A stretch of DNA of 64,000 bases from Ruminococcus sp. (lineage in GTDB: Bacteria > Bacillota > Clostridia > Oscillospirales > Ruminococcaceae), in the NCBI RefSeq assembly GCF_019423705.1, contig NZ_JAHZAX010000001.1, forward strand, positions 260,087-324,086, given 5' to 3'. The number at the start of each line of letters is the position of its first letter. The stretch's first letter is position 1. Under the pieces are notes generated by a model. The model did not search any database, had not been told where the DNA came from, and saw only the letters and a program-made list of their open reading frames with translations. Below, in pieces: positions 34,506 to 43,709 of the stretch. The position numbers and the translations under genes were made by a program.

Positions 34506-36497
34506 ATGAAGAATAAGGAAGATATAAACCTAAAGAGAAAAACTGCCTTTTTAAATTTTGTAAAGGGCGCTTGCATTGTCCTCATCGTTGGGATAGTGCT
34601 TGAACTGATATCGGGAACGGTGTCAGCCTCGTTGCTGGTGACCGTTTCAGACAAAAATACAAGCGGATTTGCTGGCGATGTTATGTTGGCATTTTGCGCC
34701 GCAATGTATTCTTTCCATATGGGCGTGGCGGTTATGTCAGTCTTGGGCGGAGCTGTTATCGGCGTTGTGGGCAGTTCGATACCGCTGGTATTAAACTTCG
34801 TTTTTTCCAGCACGTTTATGGGAATAGCTCAGGATCCGGAGATCTTGCTCGTTATTTCCGTGTGTGCGATACTAAGAAATACGAAATTCCTTGACCGCAA
34901 GAGAAATGTTCCCATTGCGGCGCTTATCCTTGGTATCATAATGACCATAGAACGCACCATTGACAGCAGAAATTTAGATCTTACGACTTTGCTGACAGTT
35001 CTGATGTTTTTCGTGCTGTATACAATACTATTCTTTTTGGTCAGAATATTTATGCCAAAGGCGGAAAAATGGCTGCCCGTTAGGGAAAGCAGGCTTGAAA
35101 AGGTATACAGAACACATTCAATAAAGCGCAGGCTCCAGCTTATTGTAAACGCCCTTGTTATTGCGGTGGTTGCGCTGTTTGTCGTGCAGATGATCGGTGA
35201 TAACAATTATGACGTGGCTTCAAGTTCTGACATCTATATAAAGAATGTAAATGACACCGTGGCAACTGAGCTGGCAGACCAGCTTTCAGCTTTGGATAAT
35301 GCGGATGATCTTAGCGGTTTTGATATGACGGCCTTTAGCAATGTCCTCAGCGAAAATACCAGCGACAGATTTTATATCAAAAAGATACAGCTTGTTGACC
35401 TTGGCAACGAGTATATCTCAAATATCGAATACGACGATCACGGCGAGGTGACTTCTGTCTCGCAAAATGAAAAGTTCGCAAATCCTGAGCTTTTGCAGGA
35501 TATGGAGCATTTCTTTCCTTACAGCGAAAATATCCTTGTGACTTATTCTGTCGGCGACGTAACGTCAACTTCAAGTGCGGTCATATCGAGCTTTGCTGAT
35601 TTCTTCCTGCCGATACTTGCGCTGTTCAACGTTTTCCTTTCCTGGCTGCTTGATAAAATGATCGTTATGCCTATAAACAGTATGACATCGGCGGCGGACG
35701 ATTTCGCTTTTGATACTGATGAGGATCGTGGAAACGCTGTGGAGAAGTTCAAAGCTCTTGATATAAAATCGGGCGATGAGATCGAACAGCTTTATCACGC
35801 CGTTGCAAAGACAATGGACGATATGAATGAGCAGATCGTCCAGATCAAGACTCAGGCTCGGCATATTTCCGATATGCAGCACAATATTATAATCACAATG
35901 GCGGATATCGTTGAAAGCCGTGATGAAAACACGGGCGGCCATATCAGACGTACCGCTGAATATGTTCGCATTATTGCGGAAAAGCTCCGTGAAAAGGGGC
36001 AGTACAGCGATATTCTCACCGACAGATATGTCGATGATATGGTAGTTGCCGCACCGCTCCACGATATGGGTAAGATACACGTTTCCGATACTATCCTCAA
36101 CAAGCCCGGCAAGCTTGACGATAAAGAGTTCACCATAATGAAGACCCACACAACCTATGGCAGGGATATGCTCGAGCACGCAGTTGAAAACCTCGGTGCG
36201 TTCAGCTATCTTAATATGGCGGTGCTTATGGCAGGATATCATCACGAAAAGTGGAACGGCAGAGGCTATCCGGAGGGGTTGAGCGGACAGGATATCCCCC
36301 TTTGCGCAAGGATAATGGCGGTTGCGGACGTCTTTGACGCTCTTGTTTCAAAGCGCTGTTACAAGGCCGCAATGCCTCTTGAAAAGGCGTACAGCATTAT
36401 CAGAGAAGAATCGGGCAATTCCTTTGACCCCGTTATAGTTGACGCATTTTTTGATTCAACTGATGATATTGAAAAGACGCTGAAAACCTTTGGATAA
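34506..36497 (+). CDS. Membrane HD-GYP-type phosphodiesterase
   Basis: About six membrane segments (residues about 15-190) lead to an extracytoplasmic domain, another membrane helix, a HAMP-like linker (PINSMTSAADDF) and a C-terminal HD-GYP domain (about 455-650). The HD motif is APLHDMGKIHV and the second signature reads AGYHHEKWNGRGYPEGL, in which Asn replaces the usual Asp of HHExxDGxGYP. HD-GYP proteins hydrolyse cyclic di-GMP; metal ligands visible here (HD, HH, and the D of VADVFDAL) look present. A sensory role through the external domain is inferred. The start follows AGGGGGTGCAG, fourteen bases before ATG. Confidence 0.88.
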   Translation: MKNKEDINLKRKTAFLNFVKGACIVLIVGIVLELISGTVSASLLVTVSDKNTSGFAGDVMLAFCAAMYSFHMGVAVMSVLGGAVIGVVGSSIPLVLNFVFSSTFMGIAQDPEILLVISVCAILRNTKFLDRKRNVPIAALILGIIMTIERTIDSRNLDLTTLLTVLMFFVLYTILFFLVRIFMPKAEKWLPVRESRLEKVYRTHSIKRRLQLIVNALVIAVVALFVVQMIGDNNYDVASSSDIYIKNVNDTVATELADQLSALDNADDLSGFDMTAFSNVLSENTSDRFYIKKIQLVDLGNEYISNIEYDDHGEVTSVSQNEKFANPELLQDMEHFFPYSENILVTYSVGDVTSTSSAVISSFADFFLPILALFNVFLSWLLDKMIVMPINSMTSAADDFAFDTDEDRGNAVEKFKALDIKSGDEIEQLYHAVAKTMDDMNEQIVQIKTQARHISDMQHNIIITMADIVESRDENTGGHIRRTAEYVRIIAEKLREKGQYSDILTDRYVDDMVVAAPLHDMGKIHVSDTILNKPGKLDDKEFTIMKTHTTYGRDMLEHAVENLGAFSYLNMAVLMAGYHHEKWNGRGYPEGLSGQDIPLCARIMAVADVFDALVSKRCYKAAMPLEKAYSIIREESGNSFDPVIVDAFFDSTDDIEKTLKTFG

Positions 36498-36527
36498 AGG
36501 CATAAACGCAAAATCCAAATAAAAGCC

Positions 36528-36556
36528 TTGCAAAATCCTCCGCAATGGTGTATAAT
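36528..36556 (+). promoter_or_regulatory. Promoter of the csoR-like gene
   Basis: TTGCAA (36528-36533), 17 bases, TATAAT (36551-36556), 51 bases before the start. Confidence 0.7.
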
Positions 36557-36607
36557 ATTATAATATAAAACAGAAAAAGTTCACAAGCGGATATTGGAGG
36601 CGAAAGT

Positions 36608-36883
36608 ATGAAACAATGTATGGATTCTGAAAATCTGCATAGAAGATTGAAGAAAATTATCGGACAGGTGCAGGCTATCGACAGAATGATAGATCAGGAC
36701 GTGCCCTGCGAGGATATCCTTTCGCAGATAAATGCCGCCAAATCTGCCCTTCACGGCTGCGGTAAAGTCGTGCTGGAAGGCCATATCAAGCATTGTATCC
36801 GTGACGGTATCGAGCACGGCGACGCTGACAAGACCCTTGAGGACTTCACAAAGGCCGTTGAGCGTTTCGCTAATATGAGCTAA
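36608..36883 (+). CDS. csoR: CsoR/RcnR-family metal-sensing repressor
   Basis: A 91-residue all-helical repressor of the DUF156/CsoR family (LHRRLKKIIGQVQAIDRMID is the family N-terminal helix). The Cu(I)-type ligand set Cys...His-x3-Cys is visible in DVPCEDIL and GHIKHCI, consistent with CsoR rather than nickel-type RcnR. It binds GC-rich pseudo-palindromes and is released by metal. A candidate operator lies at 36984-37024 before the neighbouring P-type ATPase gene. GGAGG lies seven bases before ATG. Confidence 0.88.
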   Translation: MKQCMDSENLHRRLKKIIGQVQAIDRMIDQDVPCEDILSQINAAKSALHGCGKVVLEGHIKHCIRDGIEHGDADKTLEDFTKAVERFANMS

Positions 36884-36934
36884 AAAGCCATCAGTTTTGT
36901 GTAAGACGCATAATTTTTTCATATGATTTTTTGT

Positions 36935-36963
36935 AGCAGTCGCCAAAAATGCGGCTGCTTTTT
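36935..36963 (+). terminator. Terminator after csoR
   Basis: AGCAGTCGC pairs with GCGGCTGCT (one G-T pair) with a T-run, separating csoR from the ATPase gene. Confidence 0.7.
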
Positions 36964-36973
36964 GTTTATCCTC

Positions 36974-37024
36974 TCGACAACCCATACCCCTATATGTATA
37001 ATATACCTGTACCTTATAGGGTAT
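36974..37024 (+). promoter_or_regulatory. Promoter with CsoR-like operator half-sites
   Basis: TCGACA (36974-36979), 17 bases, TATAAT (36997-37002). ATACCCCTATA (36984-36994) lies in the spacer and TATAGGGTAT (37015-37024) lies downstream as an inverted copy. The ATACCC...GGGTAT form matches what CsoR proteins bind. Confidence 0.6.
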
Positions 37025-37043
37025 AGAAAGGTCTGAGAATGGA

Positions 37044-38270
37044 ATGAAATCGACTAACCCTGTTATGAATTTTATGAAAAAGCTGGAAGCTGTCATGGAG
37101 CTTGGCGGAACAAAGCGTGATATCGTGTTCCTTGCAATATCGGGCGTTGCGCTGCTTTGCAGTATTTTGGATATCGTAAAGCTGCCATTCGACCCTGCTT
37201 GGGTGGCGATAATACTTTGCGGTCTGCCTATCGTGCTGGAAGCTGTCATCGGGCTTGTGACTGAGTTTGATATAAAGGCGGACGTGCTGGTGTCAATGGC
37301 GCTGATCGCTTCCGTTTGTATCGGCGAGGACTTTGCCGCCGGCGAGGTGGCATTTATTATGCAGATTGGCGGATTGCTTGAAGAGCTCACCGTTGCGAAG
37401 GCTCGTCAAGGCATCGAAAAGCTTGTCCACCTCACGCCCCAGACAGCAAGGGTAATATCTGCTGACGGAAAAGAAACTGTTATCCCTGCGGAAAAGGTGG
37501 GCGTGGGCGATATCCTCCGTGTGCTGCCCGGCGAAACTGTACCTGTTGACGGCGTTATAATTTCGGGCGAAACGTCAATAGACCAAGCCGTTATGACGGG
37601 CGAATCCCTCCCTGTTGATAAAACTGTTGGCGACGAGGTCTCATCGGGAACGGTGAACCAGTTCGGCGCTTTTGAGATGAAAGCCTCAAAGGTTGGCGAA
37701 GACAGCTCTATCCAGCGTATGATAAAGCTTGTTCAGTCCGCCGACGCAGGCAAAGCGAAGATCGTTGGTATTGCAGACCGCTGGGCGACTTGGATAGTTG
37801 TTATTGCATTGACCGCCGCACAAGCGATAGCTTCCCAGCTTCATATCGGCAAAGACAGCGTCCGTGCGGAATGTCTCCCTGAGGATAAGCTTAACGCAAT
37901 AAAGCAGCTTCAGTCGGGCGGTCAGTCAGTTTGTATGATAGGCGACGGAATAAACGACGCCCCAGCCCTCAAGACTGCAAACGTCGGCATTGCAATGGGC
38001 GGAATAGGCAGCGATATCGCCGTTGAAGCCGCTGATATCGCCCTTGTGGACGACAGGATACAAGAGCTTCCACACCTGCTTTCCCTGTCAAGAAAGATGA
38101 TGACCATCATAAAGCTCAATCTCACATTCTCTATGACGCTGAACTTTGTGGCGATAATACTTGCCATAACAGGCGTGCTCAACCCTGTTGTGGGCGCACT
38201 TGTGCAAAATGCAGGCTCGGTGCTTGTTATAATAAATTCAGCTTTGCTGTTGAAATGGAGGAAAAAATAA
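37044..38270 (+). pseudogene. P1B-type metal ATPase with in-frame internal deletion
   Basis: The 408-residue frame contains the N-terminal membrane segments, the actuator domain with TGES (residues 185-188), then jumps at about residues 256-262 (DNA near 37809-37830) from the helix WIVVIALTA to AIASQLHIGKDSVRAECLPE, followed by GDGINDAP and the last membrane segments. Missing are the metal-binding CPC helix, the DKTGT phosphorylation site and the nucleotide-binding domain, about 200-220 residues compared with family members. It cannot work as an ATP-driven pump. No stop or frameshift is seen, so deletion is recent or the product has another use. An assembly collapse is the main alternative. 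Confidence 0.75.
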
Positions 38271-38437
38271 TGGTTCTGGGAATGATCGCAATCATCATCG
38301 GCGTAATGGTGCTCGGCGTGGGAATTTACTATCTCGCAAAAGAGAAGAACGACCCTGAGTCGAAAAAAATTTACACTATTACAAGCGTTATAGGCGCATT
38401 GGTGACGGCGGCAGGCGTGCTTATCTGCGTGCTGTAA
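38270..38437 (+). CDS. Small two-helix membrane protein
   Basis: A 55-residue protein with two membrane helices (VLGMIAIIIGVMVLGVGIYY and ITSVIGALVTAAGVLICVL) joined by a charged turn. The start at 38270 shares one base with the ATPase stop, and GGAGG lies eight bases upstream inside the ATPase end. It belongs to the CsoR-controlled unit. Its function is unknown. Confidence 0.7.
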   Translation: MVLGMIAIIIGVMVLGVGIYYLAKEKNDPESKKIYTITSVIGALVTAAGVLICVL

Positions 38438-38487
38438 AACATAAAAACATAAAATCATAAAATAACGAATAAAGAGCAAAAAAAGCG

Positions 38488-38563
38488 AGCGACCGAAGGT
38501 CGCCCCTACACGCAATCAAGCGTTTTTAATGTAGGGGCGATCAGCGATCGCCCGTTTTTTTTT
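38488..38563 (+). repeat. Two short palindromic repeats, the second acting as terminator
   Basis: GCGACCGAAGGTCGC (38488-38502) and GGGCGATC-AGC-GATCGCCC (38535-38553) belong to the interspersed GGGGCGA...TCGCCCC family. The second is followed by nine T, so it can end plus-strand transcripts from the CsoR unit. Confidence 0.7.
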
Positions 38564-38599
38564 GTAGTCCGTTTATTTTAGATATATGTTATTTGAACT

Positions 38600-41545
38600 T
38601 TATTTCTTAGTAGTCACGCTCTTAACAGCCGACCAAGCGCCGTAATATTTTACGCCCTTGACAGTCGTGTATGAACGAACTCTGACATAATATTTCTTGT
38701 TTGCCGAAAGCTTCGAGATAGTCTTTGTGTCCGTCTTGTTGTTTGTGACAGTCACCTTTGCAGGGCTCTTGAAGCTTGAATTTGTTGCGTACTGTATCTC
38801 ATAGCCCGTTGCAGAACCTTTCTGCGCCCAGTCGATAAAGAACGCCTTTGACTTAGCCGTCAGCTTCTGAATCTCCTGCTTTGCAGGGTTGATCTTGAAA
38901 GTCTTTTTGATAACGCCGCCGTACTGACCCTTGCCTGTGATAGTAACAGTCGCCGTGCCGATGGCCTTGTTTGCGCTGTAAGATACTGTGTAATCTGTGC
39001 CGTTTCTAAGGGTCTTGCCGCTGTATTTAACAGTAACGCTCTGTGTTATCGCCTTGCCTGTGTAGGACTTGTTCGCAATGCCCGAAACTGTTGCCTTTGT
39101 GATATCGTACTTTGCTGTCACAATGCTCTTCTTGTCCGACCAAGCGCCGTAATAGATCTTTCCACCAACGTTTGTGTACGAACGTACACGAACATAATAT
39201 GTCTTGCCTGCCGTCAGACCCGAAACTGTTGCTGTGTCAGGCTTGTTGGCTGTGAGCTTTCTCACAAAGCTGCCGATAAAGTTTGCATTCGTGCTGTATT
39301 CGACTTCGTAACCCGTTGCAGAGCCTTTCTGCGCCCAGTCAGCAAAGAAGCCCTTGTAACGTGTTTCAAGCTTCTGCATTGTCTGCTTTGCAGGCAGGAT
39401 ATCAAATGTTTTCGTGATAGTGCCTGTGTAATTGCCCTTGCCTGTGATAGTTACAGTCGCCGTGCCGATGTTCTTGTTGTTTTTGTATGCGATAGTGTAG
39501 CTGCTTGTGGAAAGTACCTTCGTGCCGTCCTTTACTGTAACGGCTGTAGTAATGTTGCTGCCTGTGTATTCAGCGGAAGCTGCCACCTGCGCAGTCAGAC
39601 CGCTTATGTCCTTTGGAGCAATAGTGAAGCTTTCGGAATATGTTCCCGTGAAGCCGCACTTGCCGGTAATTGTTACCTTTGCCGTACCTGCATTTGTGTT
39701 TGAAGAGTACGAAACAGAATAATCTGTGCCCTCTGTGAGAGTTTTTCCGTCATACTGAACTGTTACAGCAGGCTTGTAAGCGCTGCCAGAATAAACGTAA
39801 GTCTCTTTCGCTACTGTGATAACAGTCTTTGCGATGTCAGTACCAACGATAGTGAAAGTCTTTGAAATGCTGCCTGTGTAATTGCCGATACCTGAGAAAG
39901 CAATTGTTGCTGTGCCTGCGTTTACGTTGTTTTTGACGCTTGTTGTGTAATCTGTTTCTGCTGAAAGTATCTTGCCGCCAAGGGTCAAAGTTGCACTCGG
40001 CATAATAGCAAAACCTGTGTAGTTGGCGGAGGAGAACGAAAGCTGAACGCTTGCGCCGCTAATTGACTTCTTTGAAACTGTTACATTGACAGTCTTTGTC
40101 ACATCGTCAAAGCCCTCTGCGGAAGCTGTGATAGTGATAGTGCCTGTGCCTGCCTTGAGCGCCGTTACATTTCCGCTTGCGTCAACTGAGCAAATGTCGG
40201 AATTGCTCTTGTATGAAAGGCTTGCGCCGCTGATGGTAGCCGTTGCGCTAAGCTTCTTTGTCTCGCCGTAAGTAAGGCTCAGAGAGGACGAAACGCTGAT
40301 GTTGAGAGTTGGCTTTGCGTATGGTATCATAAGCGCCTCGATAACTTCCTTCGCAGGGCTTGATACCGTGTTGTCCTTTCTGTTTATGTAGCCGTGATAC
40401 TCGGAATTGAGCACGATCTTGCCGTTTTTGTACTGTGCGAAAGCGTTGTTGTCCCAAAGCATACAAGGAATATTAAGCGCCTTAGCCTGTGAAGTGTAGT
40501 CCTTTGCCCACTTTACACGCTCTGCTGTGTTGTTCTTGTCGGTGGTGCTGAACTCGCCCATAACAACAGGGATACCCTTGTCTGTGAAATTGGTCTTGAT
40601 AGTGTCAAAAAGGCTCTTGAGCTCGTTTTTGATAGAAGTTGAATAAGTTGAAGTCGAGCCGCTGCCAACATTCATTGCGAAGTTGTAAGGGCTGTAAGCG
40701 TGGATAGCTATTGCGATCCTGTTCTTGTTGCCCGAAATATCAGTAGGGAGCTTGTAGCTTGAAACAGTTGCGCCGTCGATAGAAGCGTCATAGCCCGGGC
40801 ACATAATAAGTCTGTTTGTATTGTTTGAACCCGAAGCTCTTATAACGTCAACAGCCTTCTGATTAAGCTTGTTGATGGTGCTGATAGCGTCGTTTACCTC
40901 GCTGCCGGGGTTCCACTTATTGAACCACCACTCGCTGCCTGTGCCGATAAGACGAGGTTCGTTAAGTGTCTCAAATATCAGATGATAGTCATAATCCTTG
41001 AAGTAATCAGCCACCTGCGACCAGATATTTGAAACGAAATTCTCAGCGTTGGTGTAGCTTGAAGAGGATGGGTAATAACCCTTGCCGTTCTTGTTGCTGC
41101 TGGAGTTGTTGTCGTGGTGTATATTGAGGATAACATACATATTGTCGTTGTAGCAATAGTCAACGACTTCCTTTACCCTTGCGAGCCATTGTTTGTCGAT
41201 AGTGTAATTATCGCCTGTGGTGTGTTTAGCCCAAGAAACAGGAACTCTCACCGTGTTGAAGCCCTGCGCCTTTACGGCGTCGATAAGCTCCTGAGTGGTC
41301 TTTGGATTGCCCCAGTAGGTCTCAGAGTTCAGTCCTGTGCCTGTGGCGTCAAGGGAGTTGCCCAAATTCCAGCCAAGACCCATATCGGTCAGTATCGCCG
41401 CTGTGTCAGCGTTTTGAAGCTCACCGTCCGAAAGCGCCTGCGCCTTGACTTCGCCAAGGTCAAGCCCAGCGAAAACTGATATCGTCATAAGAAGCGACAT
41501 CAGCAGGCTTAAAGCCTTTTTTGTCCGTGCAAATCTTGCAGTCAT
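38600..41545 (-). CDS. Secreted multi-domain GH5 endoglucanase
   Basis: A 981-residue exported enzyme. The signal peptide is followed by a GH5 domain (about residues 45-400) beginning MGLGWNLGNSLDATGTG, a style typical of subfamily 4; acid/base Glu196 in FETLNEPRL and nucleophile Glu331 in VVMGEFSTTD. After it come a Big2-like domain (about 410-490), repeated MBG-type beta modules with an YDGKTL.EGTDY.VSY pattern and a terminal TVTITGKG, and two FnIII modules (WAQKGSATGYEVEY and WAQKGSATGYEIQY). No dockerin or sorting signal is seen. Repeats probably bind or space the enzyme from the cell surface. Confidence 0.92.
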   Translation of the reverse strand: MTARFARTKKALSLLMSLLMTISVFAGLDLGEVKAQALSDGELQNADTAAILTDMGLGWNLGNSLDATGTGLNSETYWGNPKTTQELIDAVKAQGFNTVRVPVSWAKHTTGDNYTIDKQWLARVKEVVDYCYNDNMYVILNIHHDNNSSSNKNGKGYYPSSSSYTNAENFVSNIWSQVADYFKDYDYHLIFETLNEPRLIGTGSEWWFNKWNPGSEVNDAISTINKLNQKAVDVIRASGSNNTNRLIMCPGYDASIDGATVSSYKLPTDISGNKNRIAIAIHAYSPYNFAMNVGSGSTSTYSTSIKNELKSLFDTIKTNFTDKGIPVVMGEFSTTDKNNTAERVKWAKDYTSQAKALNIPCMLWDNNAFAQYKNGKIVLNSEYHGYINRKDNTVSSPAKEVIEALMIPYAKPTLNISVSSSLSLTYGETKKLSATATISGASLSYKSNSDICSVDASGNVTALKAGTGTITITASAEGFDDVTKTVNVTVSKKSISGASVQLSFSSANYTGFAIMPSATLTLGGKILSAETDYTTSVKNNVNAGTATIAFSGIGNYTGSISKTFTIVGTDIAKTVITVAKETYVYSGSAYKPAVTVQYDGKTLTEGTDYSVSYSSNTNAGTAKVTITGKCGFTGTYSESFTIAPKDISGLTAQVAASAEYTGSNITTAVTVKDGTKVLSTSSYTIAYKNNKNIGTATVTITGKGNYTGTITKTFDILPAKQTMQKLETRYKGFFADWAQKGSATGYEVEYSTNANFIGSFVRKLTANKPDTATVSGLTAGKTYYVRVRSYTNVGGKIYYGAWSDKKSIVTAKYDITKATVSGIANKSYTGKAITQSVTVKYSGKTLRNGTDYTVSYSANKAIGTATVTITGKGQYGGVIKKTFKINPAKQEIQKLTAKSKAFFIDWAQKGSATGYEIQYATNSSFKSPAKVTVTNNKTDTKTISKLSANKKYYVRVRSYTTVKGVKYYGAWSAVKSVTTKK

Positions 41546-41630
41546 TTTTTCAGATCCTTTCTAATCAATAAATTTCTTACAGATATGCCATAAGCATATT
41601 TCTTTCGGTTTAAAGAAGTTGTCTATCAAA

Positions 41631-41654
41631 GGGGCGCACGCTGTTCGCCCCTAC
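41631..41654. repeat. Interspersed palindromic repeat
   Basis: GGGGCGCACGCTGTTCGCCCC, with the usual CTAC flank, lies in the gap 41546-41998. The rest of that gap holds only the terminator below and AT-rich DNA. Confidence 0.65.
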
Positions 41655-41938
41655 AAATAAATTGACGGCAAACTCACTTTCAATACATAAAAAATACTGC
41701 ATAGGCATAAAAGTATAAAAATATAATCTTACAAAGTAAATTATAGCATACTCTGCGGCTTAAAGAAATACGCTTATTAGACAAATAACCGAGCCGTTTT
41801 TTGTGGGGATATAGCAAATGTTCATATTTTTAAATTAATCGCTGGAATATCCCGTAAATGCTTATGGCTGCGGCGATAAATATTCTTATATATGCTAAAA
41901 TTTTATATAATTTGTATCGCATTGCGCAAATGCAGCGC

Positions 41939-41971
41939 AAAAAAATACCGCCTGCCATAAAGACAGACGGT
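41939..41971 (-). terminator. Terminator of the mannanase-like gene
   Basis: On the minus strand ACCGTCTGTC pairs with GGCAGGCGGT (with G-U pairs) and runs into TTTTTTT. Confidence 0.75.
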
Positions 41972-41998
41972 ACAAATTTTTTCTCCGAAAAAACAATA

Positions 41999-43234
41999 TT
42001 ACATTACGTCCTTTTTGCCGTTAGGGAAGATCTTGTCAGGGCAAATGCCTGCCATTTTCTCGATAGCCGGCTGGATATCGAGCCACAATCCGCAGCCGTC
42101 GTCAGAACCGCTTGTTTTCCAGGCCATTACGCCGTTCCAACCGCTGTTATAAGCGGACTCATAAGCGGAAGTGATATCGAAGCTCGTTCCCTCGGAAACT
42201 GCCGGGCACTCGCCGATAACGGAAGGCTTTGTGCCGTCAAGGCCGAAGTCAACAGGCGTCATCTCGAAAGGATAGCCCCACATCTTCTGCATCCAAGTGT
42301 ACCAATGTGTTGAATAAAAGTCAACATAAGCAAGGCTCTTGTCGTACTTATCGCCCGTGATTGCGTTCTGAAGGGCAGAGTCGGAAATAACGTTGCCCTG
42401 CTGGTTATCGGAATTGTACTTTATCATACCCATACCAACTGTTACCAGCACGTCAGAATTTGCGTGGATAGCGGAAGCAGCCTTTGCATAATACTGCTGG
42501 AGATATTTCCAATCAAGTGTGCCGCACTCAGCGTTCTCAACGACCCAGTCAGGCTCATTACAAAGGTCAACTGACCAGAAGTAATCGCTCTTGCCGTATC
42601 TTTCAACCAGCGGAACGATATAGTTGTCAACAAATCTGTCGGTCTTGTCGCTGTCCTGTACAAGGGCTCTCCAAGCTTCATAGTTTTGGTTCTGATCCTT
42701 GAAGTTATCGAAGGACTGAACTGTTGCCATTATGTAGATCTGATACTGCTCAGCGAGATAGAACAGGTTGTCAAGGTCTTCCCAATGAGCTGTTGTTGCA
42801 CCGTCGAACGTGCCGTCAGCGGAGATGAGCATACCAACATCGCCGTTACAAACGATCCAAATTCTTGCAGCGTTTACGCCCGACTCGTGAAGCTTAGCGA
42901 AATGATCCTGCCAGAACTCGAAATTGAATCCGCCGCCGAAGTCGTTCCACTTATCCCAAGGGGAGTTTACGCCGTTTATCCAAAGCTCCTTGCCGCCGAC
43001 TGTAAACTTTGTTCCGTCGACTGTTACCTTTGCAGAGCCGTCAGTAGTTGTGGCGTAGTCCTTTTCAGGCATTGCAGCCTCGGGCACGACAGGCGTGTAG
43101 TAGCTTGTGTTGCCGCTTGCCGCAGAGTCAGCGGAGCTATCGCTCTTTGAGCTGCTGGAAGAGTCGCCGCAGCCGACTACTGAGATCATCATAAGCAGGG
43201 CAAGTGATGAAGCCAGCCATTTTTTTACTCTCAT
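41999..43234 (-). CDS. GH5 mannanase-like lipoprotein
   Basis: A lipoprotein signal with SVVGC precedes a Ser-rich linker and a glycoside hydrolase domain. The pattern (INGVNSPWDKWNDFGGGFN, VDLCNEPDW with Glu227, and VIGECPAV with Glu342) matches GH5 beta-mannanase-like enzymes, with Glu227 and Glu342 as acid/base and nucleophile. The start at 43234 (MRVKKWLA) has AAAGGAAAGG upstream; a ten-residue longer form has none. The enzyme should be tethered to the cell surface. Mannan as substrate is inference; cellulase activity cannot be excluded. Confidence 0.8.
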   Translation of the reverse strand: MRVKKWLASSLALLMMISVVGCGDSSSSSKSDSSADSAASGNTSYYTPVVPEAAMPEKDYATTTDGSAKVTVDGTKFTVGGKELWINGVNSPWDKWNDFGGGFNFEFWQDHFAKLHESGVNAARIWIVCNGDVGMLISADGTFDGATTAHWEDLDNLFYLAEQYQIYIMATVQSFDNFKDQNQNYEAWRALVQDSDKTDRFVDNYIVPLVERYGKSDYFWSVDLCNEPDWVVENAECGTLDWKYLQQYYAKAASAIHANSDVLVTVGMGMIKYNSDNQQGNVISDSALQNAITGDKYDKSLAYVDFYSTHWYTWMQKMWGYPFEMTPVDFGLDGTKPSVIGECPAVSEGTSFDITSAYESAYNSGWNGVMAWKTSGSDDGCGLWLDIQPAIEKMAGICPDKIFPNGKKDVM

Positions 43235-43352
43235 AAATATTACCTTTCCTTTCGATCTTCCCATTTTTCAAGATAATCTCTCAAAAAATGCTTATTATTT
43301 TTACCATTACATTATATCACACAATACTTTCCTTTGCAAGTCTTTTTTGAGG

Positions 43353-43376
43353 GTAGGGGCGAACATTGTTCGCCCG
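43353..43376. repeat. Interspersed palindromic repeat
   Basis: GTAGGGGCGAACATTGTTCG followed by CCCG belongs to the same family as the copies near 38.5, 41.6, 49.3, 60.2 and 61.1 kb. The rest of the 43235-43590 gap is AT-rich and empty. Confidence 0.65.
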
Positions 43377-43590
43377 TTTGATTTATCGCTTTGTATAATG
43401 TTTTCAAATATGTGTGCGCAGTTTTTTCAGTCGTTCATTACCAATATTTTTGGCAGTTGCTTCATATTAATAATATATAGCTTGTATACAGCATTTTTAT
43501 CATAAAAACAACATTTTCCACTATCAAAAACAGTATGCCGTTTTTGCCTTAAAAAACAATGAACTTTTTTCGATATGAACATTTAACTTA

Positions 43591-43619
43591 TTGACTTTGA
43601 TGGACTGCGGTGTTATAAT
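43591..43619 (+). promoter_or_regulatory. Promoter of the Kef-type antiporter gene
   Basis: TTGACT (43591-43596), 17 bases, TATAAT (43614-43619). Confidence 0.8.
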
Positions 43620-43633
43620 AAGGCTTGTGGATC

Positions 43634-43675
43634 AACGGCGATCTGCGAAGCTCGGCTTCGTAGATCGTTGTTTTT
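43634..43675 (+). terminator. Leader terminator-like hairpin before the antiporter
   Basis: A stem of about 17 bp (AACGGCGATCTGCGAAGC with its complement GCTTCGTAGATCGTT) followed by TTTTT lies just after the expected transcription start, before the ribosome site. It would end transcription early unless prevented. Confidence 0.6.
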
Positions 43676-43709
43676 GCGAAAATCCAAATAGGGAAGGAAG
43701 TAATCATCA

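Noticed and set aside
35571..36245. Minus-strand open frame opposite the HD-GYP domain
   Set aside because: It is a shadow of a conserved domain on the plus strand.
36581..37390. Minus-strand open frame across csoR and the ATPase start
   Set aside because: It covers a promoter, an operator and two plus-strand genes; it has no start context or recognisable motif.
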